Source of the DNA: Palsa-506 sp963707065
Lineage (GTDB): Bacteria; Actinomycetota; Actinomycetes; Streptosporangiales; Streptosporangiaceae
Length of the DNA stretch: 64,000 bases
NCBI GenBank assembly: GCA_963707065.1
Contig: CAVPPJ010000049.1
Span: forward strand, 37,091-101,090
Direction: 5' to 3'
Made by a program: the position numbers and the translations under genes
Notes under the pieces: model-generated
Databases searched by the model: none
Told to the model about the DNA's origin: nothing
Seen by the model: the letters and a program-made list of their open reading frames with translations, nothing else
Part shown: positions 9,639 through 18,056 of the stretch, piece after piece
How positions within the stretch are numbered: the stretch's first letter is position 1
Layout: each line of letters opens with the position of its first letter

Positions 9639-10556
9639 TCATACCTTCTGCAGCTGCGGCCGGCCGAGCAGCCCGCTGGGCCGTACCAGCATCACGACGA
9701 TCAGGAGGGCGAACACGAGCAGGTTGGTGTACGTCGATGAGACGTAGCCGGTGATGAACGACTCTGCGATCCCGATCAGCAGGCCGCCGAGCATCGCGCC
9801 GGGCAGCGAGCCGATCCCGCCGACGACGGCGGCGGTGAACGCCTTGAGGCCGACGATGAAGCCGATCGTGGCAGTTACCTGGTTGAACAGGAGCCCGCCC
9901 ATCACGCCCGCGATGCCCGCGAGCGCCGAGCCCAGGAAGAACGTGGCCGCAATCGTAAAGTTCACGTTGATGCCCATCATCTCGGCGGCCTCCCGGTCGG
10001 TGGCCACCGCCCGCATCTGCTTGCCGAGTTTCGTCCGGCGGACCACCTCCCGCAGGCCGGCCGTGAGCACCAGGCCAAGGACGAGGACCAGGATCTGCAC
10101 CGAGTCGATGCTGACGGACCCGATCTGGATCCCGGACGAGAACGAGATGAATTCCGACGTGTTATAGACGCGGTACTGCGCGCCGAACAGCAGCAGCGCC
10201 GAGCTCTCCAGGAAGAACGAGATGCCGATCGCGGTGATCAGCGGCGCGATCCTGGGCGCGTCCCGCAACGGCCGGTAGGCGAAGCGCTCGATCGCGACGC
10301 CCAGGCCGCCTACCACGAGCCCGGCCAGCACGAACATGATCACCAGCAGCAGCGGCACCGGGATCGTCAGCGCCGAGGGCCCGCCGAACCACTGGATCAC
10401 GAAGAAGCCGATGAACGCCCCGACCATGTACAGGTCGCCGTGCGCGAAGTTGAGCAGCTTCAGCACGCCGTAGACCATCGAGAAGCCGAGCGCCACCAGC
10501 GCGTAGAGCGCGCCGGTGGTGATGCCGTTCACTAGTTCCTGGAAGAAAAAGGACAT
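9639..10556 (-). CDS. livH: Liv-type ABC permease LivH
   Basis: Intact 305-residue permease. The start MSFFFQELVNGITTGALYAL and the segment NFAHGDLYMVGAFIGFF are hallmarks of LivH. Later segments include TDREAAEMMGIN and AVVGGIGSLPGAMLGGLLIG, the conserved loop facing the ATPase. About eight membrane helices are visible. It lies seven bases upstream of livM and is separated from the binding-protein gene by a perfect hairpin at 10584-10626, a usual device for lowering permease synthesis relative to binding protein. Confidence 0.93.
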   Translation of the reverse strand: MSFFFQELVNGITTGALYALVALGFSMVYGVLKLLNFAHGDLYMVGAFIGFFVIQWFGGPSALTIPVPLLLVIMFVLAGLVVGGLGVAIERFAYRPLRDAPRIAPLITAIGISFFLESSALLLFGAQYRVYNTSEFISFSSGIQIGSVSIDSVQILVLVLGLVLTAGLREVVRRTKLGKQMRAVATDREAAEMMGINVNFTIAATFFLGSALAGIAGVMGGLLFNQVTATIGFIVGLKAFTAAVVGGIGSLPGAMLGGLLIGIAESFITGYVSSTYTNLLVFALLIVVMLVRPSGLLGRPQLQKV

Positions 10557-10583
10557 CCGCGCGAGCCCACCCGGTAGTCATGC

Positions 10584-10626
10584 GCTGCCGCGGCGCGCCT
10601 GCTCTGGGCAGGCGCGCCGCGGCAGC
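10584..10626 (-). terminator. Perfect 19-bp hairpin between binding-protein and permease genes
   Basis: Two perfectly complementary 19-base arms (10584-10602 and 10608-10626) enclose a five-base loop. The element sits between the stop of the binding-protein gene (10636) and livH (10556). There is no clear U-run. It probably acts as a partial terminator or a 3' RNA-stabilising stem, so that the binding protein is made in excess of the membrane subunits. Confidence 0.75.
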
Positions 10627-10635
10627 GGCCGTGGT

Positions 10636-11807
10636 TCAGCCGATCAGCTTCGGGATCAGCTTGTACGCGCCCGATGAATTGATCTTGAACAGGAAGAACT
10701 TGCCGTTGATCACGTCGCCGTTCGAGTCGAATTTGATCCCCTGACCGAGGATCGAGGTCGGCTCGTTCGTCAGCTTGATCGCCGCCAGCACATTGCTGCG
10801 GCTCGGCGTCTGGCCGGACTTGCAGACCGAGGCAATCGCCTGGTCGATCACGTGCGTCGCCGCGAAGACCGGCGGGCCGAACGTGCCGAACGATCCGTAC
10901 TTCGCCTTCGCGGCCGCGGCGATCGCCGCATCGGCGGGAATGCCGGTGATGTCCGGGCCGAACGAGGACACGTACGAGCCGTTGATCGAGAACGTGCCCG
11001 GCGAGAACAGGCCGTCCGTGCCGAAGATGACAGCCTTCTTGTGCTGCTGGGCCAGGTCCCGGCCGAACTGCTGCGCGTTGGCGGCAACCTGCCAGGGCAG
11101 CACCACCACCGACATGGCGGGCGTGACCTTGGACACCAGCGAGGAGAAGTCGGTGACCTTCTGCGAGACCGACTCGTGGTCGACCTTGATGCCGGCCTGC
11201 CTTGAAGATCGGCACCATCGCGGCGACCAGGCCAGTGGAGTAGGCCTCCTGGTCATCGACGATCATCAGCGCCTTGGGCTTCAGGGTGTGCACGATGTAG
11301 TTGGCGTCCTGCGGTCCCTGCACGCTGTCCTTGGACACCACCCGGAAGAACGTCGGGTACTTGCCGGTGGTCAGGGCAGCGGCTGTGGCCGACCCGGAGA
11401 TGAAGGGCAGGCCGGCCCGGGCCATCAGCGGGCCGACCGCCTCGACCTCCTGGCTGCCCGCCGGGCCCGACGACGGCCACGACCTTCGAGTTCGAGGTGA
11501 GCTGCTGGGTCACCGTGGTGGCCTGGGCCGGCTGCAGCTGCGTGTCGCCCTGCACAATGGTGATCTTCGTCTTGTTGGCCAAGTTGTCCCTCGCGACCGC
11601 GAGCTCCGCGAAGTGCAGCTGCTCCTGGCCGAGAGGCGCCACCGGGCCGGTCAGCGGGCCCTCCATGCCGATCGCCGCCGTGCACGACTTGACCGCGGCC
11701 GGGCTGCTGCTCCCGCTGGCTGTCCCGCCGCCACTGCTGCTGCTACCGCAACCCGCCACGACAAGCGCGCTGAGCGCCATCGCGGCGATGGTTCCGCCTC
11801 TGTTCAT
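10636..11807 (-). CDS. Liv-type substrate-binding lipoprotein (two frameshifts)
   Basis: Extracytoplasmic solute receptor of the Leu/Ile/Val type (periplasmic-binding fold type I). The N-terminus has a lipoprotein signal with lipobox LVVAGCGSS. The mature start has IGMEGPLTGPVAPLGQ, then QGDTQLQPAQA and KVVAVVGP, the usual Liv-J pattern. Two breaks interrupt it: near 11462 (an extra G before GGGCAGCC) and near 11200 (an extra G in GGCAGGCCGG). The C-terminal segment ends YKLIPKLIG. Joined, the protein is about 390 residues, normal for the family. It is the first gene of the operon. Confidence 0.85.
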
Positions 11808-11913
11808 GAATAGGCCTCCGTTTTTCCTTGATACTTCAAAGTGCTGGAGTCAGGTGGTCCGGCGCACCACGCGTTGGCTGACGGCCCGGCTGCCAGACCG
11901 GGACCGCACCGGC

Positions 11914-12354
11914 TCAGTCACCGGCCAGGGCGGCCTCGAGGGTGATCTCGGTGCCGGCCAGGGCGCGCGCGACCGTGCAGTCCTTCGCCTGCCGGGCCAG
12001 GTCAGTAAAAGCACCGTCGTCAATCCCAGGGACGTCGCCGACTGTCGTCAGCTCGATGCGGGTGATGTTGAAGCCGGCCCCGACCGCCGCGAGTGTCACC
12101 CTGGCGGTGGTGCGCAGATCCCGGGCGGGATGGCCCGCATCCCCCAGCAGGCTCGCGAGCGACATCGTGAAGCAGCCGGCCTCGGCGGCGCCGAGCAGTT
12201 CCTCGGGATTAGTAGCATGCTCGCCCTCTTCGACGCGAGCCCGCAGCGAATAAGGGCCGGCAAAGGCACCGCTGCCGAGAGTAATCCGGCCGCTACCTTC
12301 CGGCACTGTTCCCTGCCAGCGCGCTTCGGCGCTGCGGACGACTCGAAAGCTCAA
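11914..12354 (-). CDS. OsmC/Ohr-family peroxiredoxin
   Basis: OsmC-fold protein with the N-terminal pattern ARWQGTVPEGSGRITLGSG, the first redox cysteine in AAEAGCFTMSLASLL and the second in AKDCTVARAL. These two cysteines reduce organic hydroperoxides in this family. The start is set at a TTG at 12354 because GGGGAGG lies five bases upstream and family alignment begins there; an in-frame ATG at 12417 would add 21 unconserved residues. It is divergent from the cysteine-desulfurase-like gene; the shared spacer has matching inverted decamers. Confidence 0.85.
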   Translation of the reverse strand: MSFRVVRSAEARWQGTVPEGSGRITLGSGAFAGPYSLRARVEEGEHATNPEELLGAAEAGCFTMSLASLLGDAGHPARDLRTTARVTLAAVGAGFNITRIELTTVGDVPGIDDGAFTDLARQAKDCTVARALAGTEITLEAALAGD

Positions 12355-12367
12355 GACGCCCTCCCCA

Positions 12368-12461
12368 GCGATCGAATTTATGAGCTGAGCAAACCTTTGC
12401 GCAGCCCGCCAGTGCATGGGAAGCGTTTTTGGGATTTGCCTGGCAGTTGTGATTCGATCGC
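12368..12461. promoter_or_regulatory. Inverted GCGATCGAAT decamers in the OsmC/desulfurase-like divergent spacer
   Basis: GCGATCGAAT at 12368-12377 is repeated as its exact inverse, ATTCGATCGC, at 12452-12461. The centres are 84 bp apart, near eight helical turns, so both sites would face the same side of the DNA. The pair brackets most of the spacer between the OsmC-family gene and the PLP enzyme gene. It could be a two-site operator for a regulator acting on both; no regulator gene is adjacent. Confidence 0.4.
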
Positions 12462-12506
12462 AACCAGGGCGGCATTCGCCGGCTCCCCGCGGAGAGGAAC
12501 CTGCCG

Positions 12507-13688
12507 ATGACCGAGATTCTCAGCCAGAGCCTGGACGTTGCCGCCATCCGAGGTCGTTTCTCGGCGCTGCAGGACTTCGCGTTCCTCGACGCGCCCGGCG
12601 GCTCACAGGTACCTGACGAGGTCGGCAACGCGATCGCGCGCGCGCTGCGGGAGGCAAGCGCTAATCTCGGCGCGGTCTACGCGACGAGCCGGCGGGTGCA
12701 GGAGATCCTCGAGGAGGCCGAGGGCAAGGCGGCGCGGTTCCTGGGCTGCGAGCCCTATGAGGTGACCTTCGGGCCGAACATGACCTCGCTGAACTTCACG
12801 CTGTCGCGCACCGCCGGGCGCGGTTTCAGCCCGGGTGACGAGATCCTCGTCTCCTCGCTGGATCACGACGGCGGCGTTGCCCCGTGGCTGGAGCTGGCGC
12901 ATGACCGGGACCTGGTCGTCCGGCATATCGAACTGCACGACGACACGACGCTCGATTTCGAGGATCTGGAGCGGAAGCTCGGGCCGCGCACCAGGGTGGT
13001 CGCGTTCGCGTGGGCGTCGAATGCGGTCGGCACGACCGTGGATGCCCGCCGGGTGTGCAGGCTCGCGCACGAGGCCGGCGCGCTCGCCTGGGTCGACGCC
13101 GTCCACTACGCGGCGCACGAGCCGATCGACGTGCGCGAGATCGGCGCCGACGTGCTGATCTGCTCGCCGTACAAGTTCTGCGGCCCGCATCTCGGCGTCG
13201 CCTACGGACGGGCCGAGATAGTCGAGGCGTGGCGGCCGTACAAGGCGCGCCCGGCGCCCACCAGCCCGCTCGGGCGGCGGTTCGGTACCGGCACGCTGCC
13301 GTACGAGCTGCTGGCGGGGTTCAACGCGACGATCGACTACCTCGAGTCGATCGGCGGCTTCGCGGCGGTCGTCCCCTACGAGCGCGCGCTGGGGCAGCGG
13401 TTCCTGGACGGTATCTCCGACGCGGTCACGGTGTACGGGCTGCCGGGGATGGCCGGCCGCGTGCCCACGTTCCTGGTCAATGTCGACGGCGTGCCGGCCC
13501 AGGACGTGGCTGAGCGCCTGGCCGCTGCGCAGATCGGGGTCTGGGCGCACGACTCGTGGTACTCGCTGGACTTGTACAAGCGCCTCGGCTACGCGGACAA
13601 GTCGGTGCGGATCGGCTTCATCCACTACAACACGCCAGCGGAGGTCGACCGGCTCGTCGAGGCCCTGGAGGCAACGCGCAGGACGTAG
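12507..13688 (+). CDS. Cysteine desulfurase-like protein (class V aminotransferase fold)
   Basis: PLP enzyme of 393 residues, fold type I, class V. The PLP lysine lies in ICSPYKFCGPHLGVAYG; upstream are SSLDHDGGVAPW and the Asp-containing WVDAVHYAAHEPIDV that contacts the cofactor. The RRFGTGTLPYELLAG segment and overall order match the cysteine-desulfurase-like subfamily (TIGR01976 type) rather than housekeeping IscS or SufS, whose catalytic-cysteine loop is not apparent. GGAGAGGAA upstream gives a good ribosome site. A stem-loop follows the stop. The substrate is unknown. Confidence 0.88.
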   Translation: MTEILSQSLDVAAIRGRFSALQDFAFLDAPGGSQVPDEVGNAIARALREASANLGAVYATSRRVQEILEEAEGKAARFLGCEPYEVTFGPNMTSLNFTLSRTAGRGFSPGDEILVSSLDHDGGVAPWLELAHDRDLVVRHIELHDDTTLDFEDLERKLGPRTRVVAFAWASNAVGTTVDARRVCRLAHEAGALAWVDAVHYAAHEPIDVREIGADVLICSPYKFCGPHLGVAYGRAEIVEAWRPYKARPAPTSPLGRRFGTGTLPYELLAGFNATIDYLESIGGFAAVVPYERALGQRFLDGISDAVTVYGLPGMAGRVPTFLVNVDGVPAQDVAERLAAAQIGVWAHDSWYSLDLYKRLGYADKSVRIGFIHYNTPAEVDRLVEALEATRRT

Positions 13689-13704
13689 CCGCCGATGCCG
13701 CGCT

Positions 13705-13731
13705 CGCCCGCCCGGCAAGGCCGGGCGGGCG
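13705..13731 (+). terminator. Hairpin terminator after the desulfurase-like gene
   Basis: Arms of 12 bases (13705-13716 and 13720-13731) pair perfectly around a three-base loop, 16 bases past the stop at 13688. No U-tract is present, as is common for actinobacterial terminators. Confidence 0.65.
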
Positions 13732-13746
13732 CGGGCCGGCGGGCTC

Positions 13747-13905
13747 AAGCTCAGCGCGGCCCAAGCTCTGTGCAGCCCAAGTTCTGTGCAGCCCAAGCTC
13801 AGTGCAGCCCAAGTTCAGTGCAGCCCAAGCTCAGTGCAGGCCAAGTTCAGTGCAGGCCAAGTTCAGTGCAGGCCAGCCATGTGCAGGCCGCCGCCGTGCA
13901 GGCCA
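13747..13905. repeat. 16-bp tandem repeat array, about eight units
   Basis: Eight head-to-tail copies of a 16-bp unit (consensus AAGYTCAGTGCAGSCC) run from 13747 to 13874, followed by two shorter degenerate units to about 13905. A 16-bp period is not a multiple of three, so it is unlikely to encode a conserved peptide. The last units change from GCAGCCC to GCAGGCC together, suggesting duplication of variant blocks. It fills the gap between two convergent genes. Confidence 0.9.
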
Positions 13906-13922
13906 GCGCCGCCGCGGGCCGG

Positions 13923-14870
13923 TCAGCCCGTAGCGCCGTTGAGGATCTCGGCGACCTTGCTCAGGTTGATGTTGCCGCCGGAGACGACGCATACGACCTT
14001 CCCGGTCCCGGCCTGGCCGGCCAGCGCCGCGGCCGGCGCCAGCGCGCCCGCGCCCTCGGCGATCACCCGGACGCGCTCGGCGAGAGTGCGCACGGCGGCG
14101 GCGACCTCGCTGACGCTGATGGCCAGCGCGCGGTCGACAAGCGGCTGGACGAGCGGCCACATGCTGTCCAGCACGCGGCGGCTGCCGGAGCCGTCCACGA
14201 AGGAAGCCTGGTAGTCGACGTCGGCAGGGTGCCCGGCCGCGAACGCCGCGACCAGCGCGGCGCCGGTCTCCGGCTCGGCAGTGATGATCTTGGTTTCCGG
14301 CCGCAGCGCCCTGATCGCGCTGGCGATGCCGGCGGTCAGGCCGCCGCCGCCGTACGGGATCACGATCGCGTCCGGGTCGGGCAGGTCCTCCAGGATCTCC
14401 AGCCCGATCGTCCCGTTGCCCGCCATCACCCCCAAGTCCTGGACGGGGTGCACGAACAATCCTTCGACCCCCTCCACCTGGCTGGTGATGATCACGTTCC
14501 ACCAGTCGTCGTAGGGAAGCTTCCGCACCCGGCCGCCCAGCCGCTCGATCGCGGCCAGCTTCGCCTCGGGCGCGTGGTCGGGCACGACGATCGTGGCGGG
14601 CACGCCGAGCTCGCGCGCGGCCCACGCCACCCCCTGGGCCATGTTGCCCGCGCTCGCGGTGACCAGGCCCTTGGCCCGGTCGCTCGCGGGCGCGAGCATG
14701 ACCGCGTTGGTCGCGCCGCGGATCTTGAACGAGTTGATCGGCTGGAGGTTCTCCAGCTTGAGGTAGATCTCGGCCGGGGCATCCTCGACGTGCAGGCGCA
14801 CCAGCGGCGTCCGCACCGCCGCGCCCTTGATCCGCTCGCGGGCCGCCTCGATCTCCGCCAGCTCGATCAC
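13923..14870 (-). CDS. Threonine dehydratase-like PLP enzyme (EutB/BhcB-like position)
   Basis: Fold-type II PLP enzyme of 315 residues. The lysine is in NSFKIRGATNAV (K49), the phosphate loop is IPYGGGGLTAGI, and VSGGNINLSKVAEIL closes the C-terminus. The GTG start at 14870 has GGAGG six bases upstream and overlaps the stop of the upstream ornithine-cyclodeaminase-like gene by four bases, so the two are translationally coupled. This pairing is known from hydroxyectoine utilisation (EutB/EutC) and from beta-hydroxyaspartate metabolism (BhcB/BhcD). Either role is inference; a plain catabolic serine/threonine dehydratase is also possible. Confidence 0.88.
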   Translation of the reverse strand: MIELAEIEAARERIKGAAVRTPLVRLHVEDAPAEIYLKLENLQPINSFKIRGATNAVMLAPASDRAKGLVTASAGNMAQGVAWAARELGVPATIVVPDHAPEAKLAAIERLGGRVRKLPYDDWWNVIITSQVEGVEGLFVHPVQDLGVMAGNGTIGLEILEDLPDPDAIVIPYGGGGLTAGIASAIRALRPETKIITAEPETGAALVAAFAAGHPADVDYQASFVDGSGSRRVLDSMWPLVQPLVDRALAISVSEVAAAVRTLAERVRVIAEGAGALAPAAALAGQAGTGKVVCVVSGGNINLSKVAEILNGATG

Positions 14871-15862
14871 AGTTCCACCTCCGTGCCCAGGCCGCGCGCC
14901 GTTGCCGCCGCGACCGCGCACTCGGCGGCGGCGAGATCCTCGACGGCCAGGCCCAGCGACCGGAACAGGGTGAGCTCGCCGGCCTCGCGCCGGCCCGGCG
15001 CGGTTCCCGCGAGCACCTCGCCGAGCTCGGCCCGGACGTGCTCCTCGCCGGCTATCAGCCCGTCGGCGATCGCGAGCCGGAACTCGCCGGCCTCATTGCG
15101 AAGCGACTCGCGGCTGTCGCAGAACAGCGCGCTCGCGGCCACCGTGGCCGTGTCGATCTCGCGCGCCTGCGGGCTGCTGGCGCCGACCGCGTTGACATGG
15201 GCGCCGGGCTTCAGCCAGTCGCGCCGGAGCACCGGCTCCCGGGAGCTGGTCGCGGTAACGACAACGTCGGCGTCCCGGAGCGCGTCCTGCGCGCTGGCGG
15301 CGACGGTCAGCTCACCGCGGGTGCCGCCAGCCTGGTCGATCAGCGCGCGGGCGTGCGCCTCGGTGGGTGCGTAGACGCGCACCCGCTGGAAATCGCGTAC
15401 TCCCGCGAGTGCCAGCAGATGCGCCCTGGCCTGCGTGCCGGCCCCGAGGATCGCGAGGGTCCGCGCATCGCGGCGGGCCAGCACGCCGGTCGCGACCGCG
15501 GTGACCGCGGCCGTGCGGATCTCGGTGATGGCCGAGGCGTCCAGGATCGCGGTCGGCTGGCCGCTCTCGGCGTCGAACAGCGTGACCAGCCCCTGGTGCG
15601 CGTCGAGACCGCGCGCGGGATTGCCCGGCATGATGCAGACGGCCTTCAGCGCGAACGATGCTGCGTTACCGCCCTGCGGCCCCCGCCAGCCGGGCATCAG
15701 CCCCATGAAACCGGACGCCTCGGGCGGCGCCATCACCGACCGCAGCGGCATGTACGTCTCGCCCCGGGCACGCTGCGTGAGCACCGCGGCCATCGCCTCG
15801 GCGCAGGCCTGCGGGGTGAGCGCTGCCAGCACGTCAGGGTGGCTCAGCACCAGCACGCGCAT
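14867..15862 (-). CDS. Ornithine cyclodeaminase/mu-crystallin-family oxidoreductase
   Basis: NAD(P)-binding enzyme of 331 residues. The dinucleotide motif is LAILGAGTQARAHLLAL, near residue 135. The substrate-binding Lys lies in FALKAVCIMPGNPARGL, near residue 69, and GLMPGWRG precedes it. The family includes ornithine cyclodeaminase, alanine dehydrogenase, iminosuccinate reductase and EutC. The overlap with the dehydratase gene downstream and the aldo/keto reductase gene upstream (one shared base) shows an operon. Reduction or deamination of an imino/amino acid linked to the dehydratase product is likely. Confidence 0.88.
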   Translation of the reverse strand: MRVLVLSHPDVLAALTPQACAEAMAAVLTQRARGETYMPLRSVMAPPEASGFMGLMPGWRGPQGGNAASFALKAVCIMPGNPARGLDAHQGLVTLFDAESGQPTAILDASAITEIRTAAVTAVATGVLARRDARTLAILGAGTQARAHLLALAGVRDFQRVRVYAPTEAHARALIDQAGGTRGELTVAASAQDALRDADVVVTATSSREPVLRRDWLKPGAHVNAVGASSPQAREIDTATVAASALFCDSRESLRNEAGEFRLAIADGLIAGEEHVRAELGEVLAGTAPGRREAGELTLFRSLGLAVEDLAAAECAVAAATARGLGTEVEL

Positions 15863-16821
15863 CAGGCGAACGCTCTCTCGACAGCAGCCAGCTCGTCGGC
15901 CGTGAGCGGATGCTCAAGCGCCTCGCCGACCGGCGCGAGGTGCGCCGGCAGGCCGGGGCCGATGACGATCTGGGTCACCCGCTCGGCGGCCAGCAGCCAG
16001 CCGAGCGCGAGGCCGGCCATCGAGGTGCCGCGGGACGAGGCGATCTGCTGGAGCCGGTCGAGAATGTCGAACGTCCGGCCGGCGGTGAATTCCTGGTACG
16101 GCCCGGGTCGCTGGGACATCCGCGAGCCGGCCGGGAACGGCTCGCCGCGGTGATACTTGCCGGTGAGCCAGCCGCCGGCCAGCGGGCTGAACGCCAGGTA
16201 GGAGACCGCTCGCTGCGCGCACAGCGGCAGGAGTTCCTGCTCGTCCTGGCGGGTCAGCAGTGAGTAGCAGTTCTGGATGGCCTGCGGTGCGCCCGCCGTC
16301 AGCGCGGCGGCGAGCTGCGGGGCGTCGAAGTTGCTGACTCCGTAGGCGCCGATCGTGCCTGCGGCCTGGGCTTCGCCGAAGGCGCCGAGCGACTCGGGCA
16401 GCGGCACGCCCGGGTCGAAGTCGTGGGCCAGGTACAGGTCGACGTGGTCCACCCCGAGTCGTTCGAGGCTCGCGCGCAGCTGGCGGGTGATCCGCTCCGG
16501 CCGCAGGCCGCTGTCCGCCCCGGCGTGCATCGGGTTGAACGTCTTGGTGGTCAGCTGCGGGCGGACCCCGCGCGAGGCGATCCAGCGGCCGATGGCCCGC
16601 TCACTGCGGCCGCCGCCGTAGGCGTCGGCGGTGTCGAAGTGCGTGATGCCGAGTTCCCAGGCCGCGTCCATCAGCTCGAGCGCCTGGTCGTCATTCAGGC
16701 CCTGGCCGAAGAAATCGGGCGCCGAGCCGACCCCGCCGAAGTTGCCGCAGCCGAGCGAGATTCGCGGGATCGTCAGAGCCGAGCTGCCGAGCGGCCGCTT
16801 GTTCTCAAGGGCCGCGATCAT
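15862..16821 (-). CDS. Aldo/keto reductase
   Basis: TIM-barrel oxidoreductase of 319 residues. The catalytic tetrad is visible: Asp and Tyr in FDTADAYGGGRSERAIG, Lys in LTTKTFNP, His in YLAHDFDPG. The NADPH-binding C-terminal pattern is in GLALGWLLAAERVTQIVIG. It is the first gene of a three-gene operon with the ornithine-cyclodeaminase-like and dehydratase-like enzymes, with a TGATG junction to the next gene. It probably reduces a carbonyl produced or consumed in that pathway. Confidence 0.88.
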   Translation of the reverse strand: MIAALENKRPLGSSALTIPRISLGCGNFGGVGSAPDFFGQGLNDDQALELMDAAWELGITHFDTADAYGGGRSERAIGRWIASRGVRPQLTTKTFNPMHAGADSGLRPERITRQLRASLERLGVDHVDLYLAHDFDPGVPLPESLGAFGEAQAAGTIGAYGVSNFDAPQLAAALTAGAPQAIQNCYSLLTRQDEQELLPLCAQRAVSYLAFSPLAGGWLTGKYHRGEPFPAGSRMSQRPGPYQEFTAGRTFDILDRLQQIASSRGTSMAGLALGWLLAAERVTQIVIGPGLPAHLAPVGEALEHPLTADELAAVERAFA

Positions 16822-16997
16822 CCGCCGGCGCTGCCAGGAGTTGCCATCCGCGCATTAAATCAAAACGCGTCCGGGCCGGGCAACGGCGCAGTGCGGCCCG
16901 CCTGCCTGCTCGCCCGTCGCCGGAACCCGCCGGCCCGGACCGGGCAGCCCAGCAGCGCCAGCTGGCGCAAGGATTGGTAGTGGCTGGGGCGGGACCG

Positions 16998-18032
16998 TCA
17001 GTGACGGCGCATCCGTCGCCGGAACCGGGTGGCTGCGGCCGGGCCCGCTATCAGGGCGGTCACCAGGACAGCTTCGAGGAAGGCGATGAACGGCCACCGG
17101 CCTGGTATCAGCAGCACACAGAGCATGGCCAGCGCTGCCATTAGCGGTATCAGCGGGCTGCGCAGTCCCAGCACCGGACGCGGCATGGCCGCCGGCGGCG
17201 GCCTGCGGGCATGCTGCGGGGCATGCGCGGGCTCGGGCAGGTCGGCCATGACGCTGCGCAGGTCACCGAAGGTCCTGGCCGTCAGCGCCGCCGCGACACG
17301 ATCGTCCAGCTCCTCGCACGTGAGCCGGCCCTCGGCGTAGTGGTCGCGCAGCGCGGTGATGGAGTTCTCCCGGTCGGCGGCAGAGGTCCGGATATGGTTA
17401 TCTGCCCTGCTCGTCTCCTGGTGATTCCTCCCGTCCGGCGGCACCTTCACCCGCAGCCTGGGCAACGCCGGCGGAACAGCCCGTGACGGGCTGGCGGCGG
17501 TGCGCTCGAGGCGGCCGTCGGCGGCGTCCAGCCACCGGATCACCGAGTCAAGCCGGAACAGCTCGGCGTCGACCGCCAGCGCCAGGCTAAGTTCGTGACT
17601 GGCCTTGTCTTGCTTGATCCGGGTGCACTGCTGCATGAGCTCCACCAGATACCGGCGGTGCACCTGGATCACCTCGTGCACGTCGGTGCCGGGTACCCGC
17701 AGTGCCACCAGAATCTTCATCGCTAGCTCATCATGAGACGGAGTCGCCGGCTCATCATGAGACCGAAAGGCCAGCTCCGGAGGGGCGTGCAGCCACCAGC
17801 CAAGCTCCTGCTCCCCGCCGGGGGTGATCCGGAATCCCTCCTGCGAGCCGTCCGCCGCGACGGTACCCGACTCCACCAGCCCTTCGCGTTCGAGCCGCTG
17901 CAGCGTCCTGTCGACCTGGCCCTCGTTCAGCGGCCACGCCTCGCCGGCCCACGTCTCAAACTCTTCGCGGAGCTGCAGGCCGTGCTTGGGTTCCTCACTC
18001 AACAGCGCGAGCAGGGCATACCGGACACTCAT
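16998..18032 (-). CDS. PadR-family regulator fused to DUF1707 and membrane segments
   Basis: The first 180 residues form a PadR winged helix (MSVRYALLALLSEEPKHG start, RTLQRLEREGLVES) with the usual C-terminal helical dimer region. Residues about 215-265 match DUF1707 (RTSAADRENSITALRDHYAE, then GRLTCEELDDR). Two hydrophobic stretches then follow before an Arg-rich end. PadR proteins are normally soluble repressors of transporters; DUF1707 normally heads small membrane proteins. This fusion would put the DNA-binding domain at the membrane next to its likely target, the FtsX-type exporter 25 bases upstream. Its PadR part is closely related to the protein at 21292-21873. Confidence 0.85.
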   Translation of the reverse strand: MSVRYALLALLSEEPKHGLQLREEFETWAGEAWPLNEGQVDRTLQRLEREGLVESGTVAADGSQEGFRITPGGEQELGWWLHAPPELAFRSHDEPATPSHDELAMKILVALRVPGTDVHEVIQVHRRYLVELMQQCTRIKQDKASHELSLALAVDAELFRLDSVIRWLDAADGRLERTAASPSRAVPPALPRLRVKVPPDGRNHQETSRADNHIRTSAADRENSITALRDHYAEGRLTCEELDDRVAAALTARTFGDLRSVMADLPEPAHAPQHARRPPPAAMPRPVLGLRSPLIPLMAALAMLCVLLIPGRWPFIAFLEAVLVTALIAGPAAATRFRRRMRRH

Positions 18033-18056
18033 GACGTCACGGATCCCGGTAGCTGC

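Noticed and set aside
13747..13905. Possible CRISPR array
   Set aside because: The 16-bp units are directly adjacent, with no unique spacers and no cas genes; it is a simple tandem repeat.
13695..15374. Plus-strand frame crossing the 16-bp repeats and the dehydratase-like and cyclodeaminase-like genes
   Set aside because: It is antisense to two well-supported enzymes, and its N-terminal part is only translated repeat.
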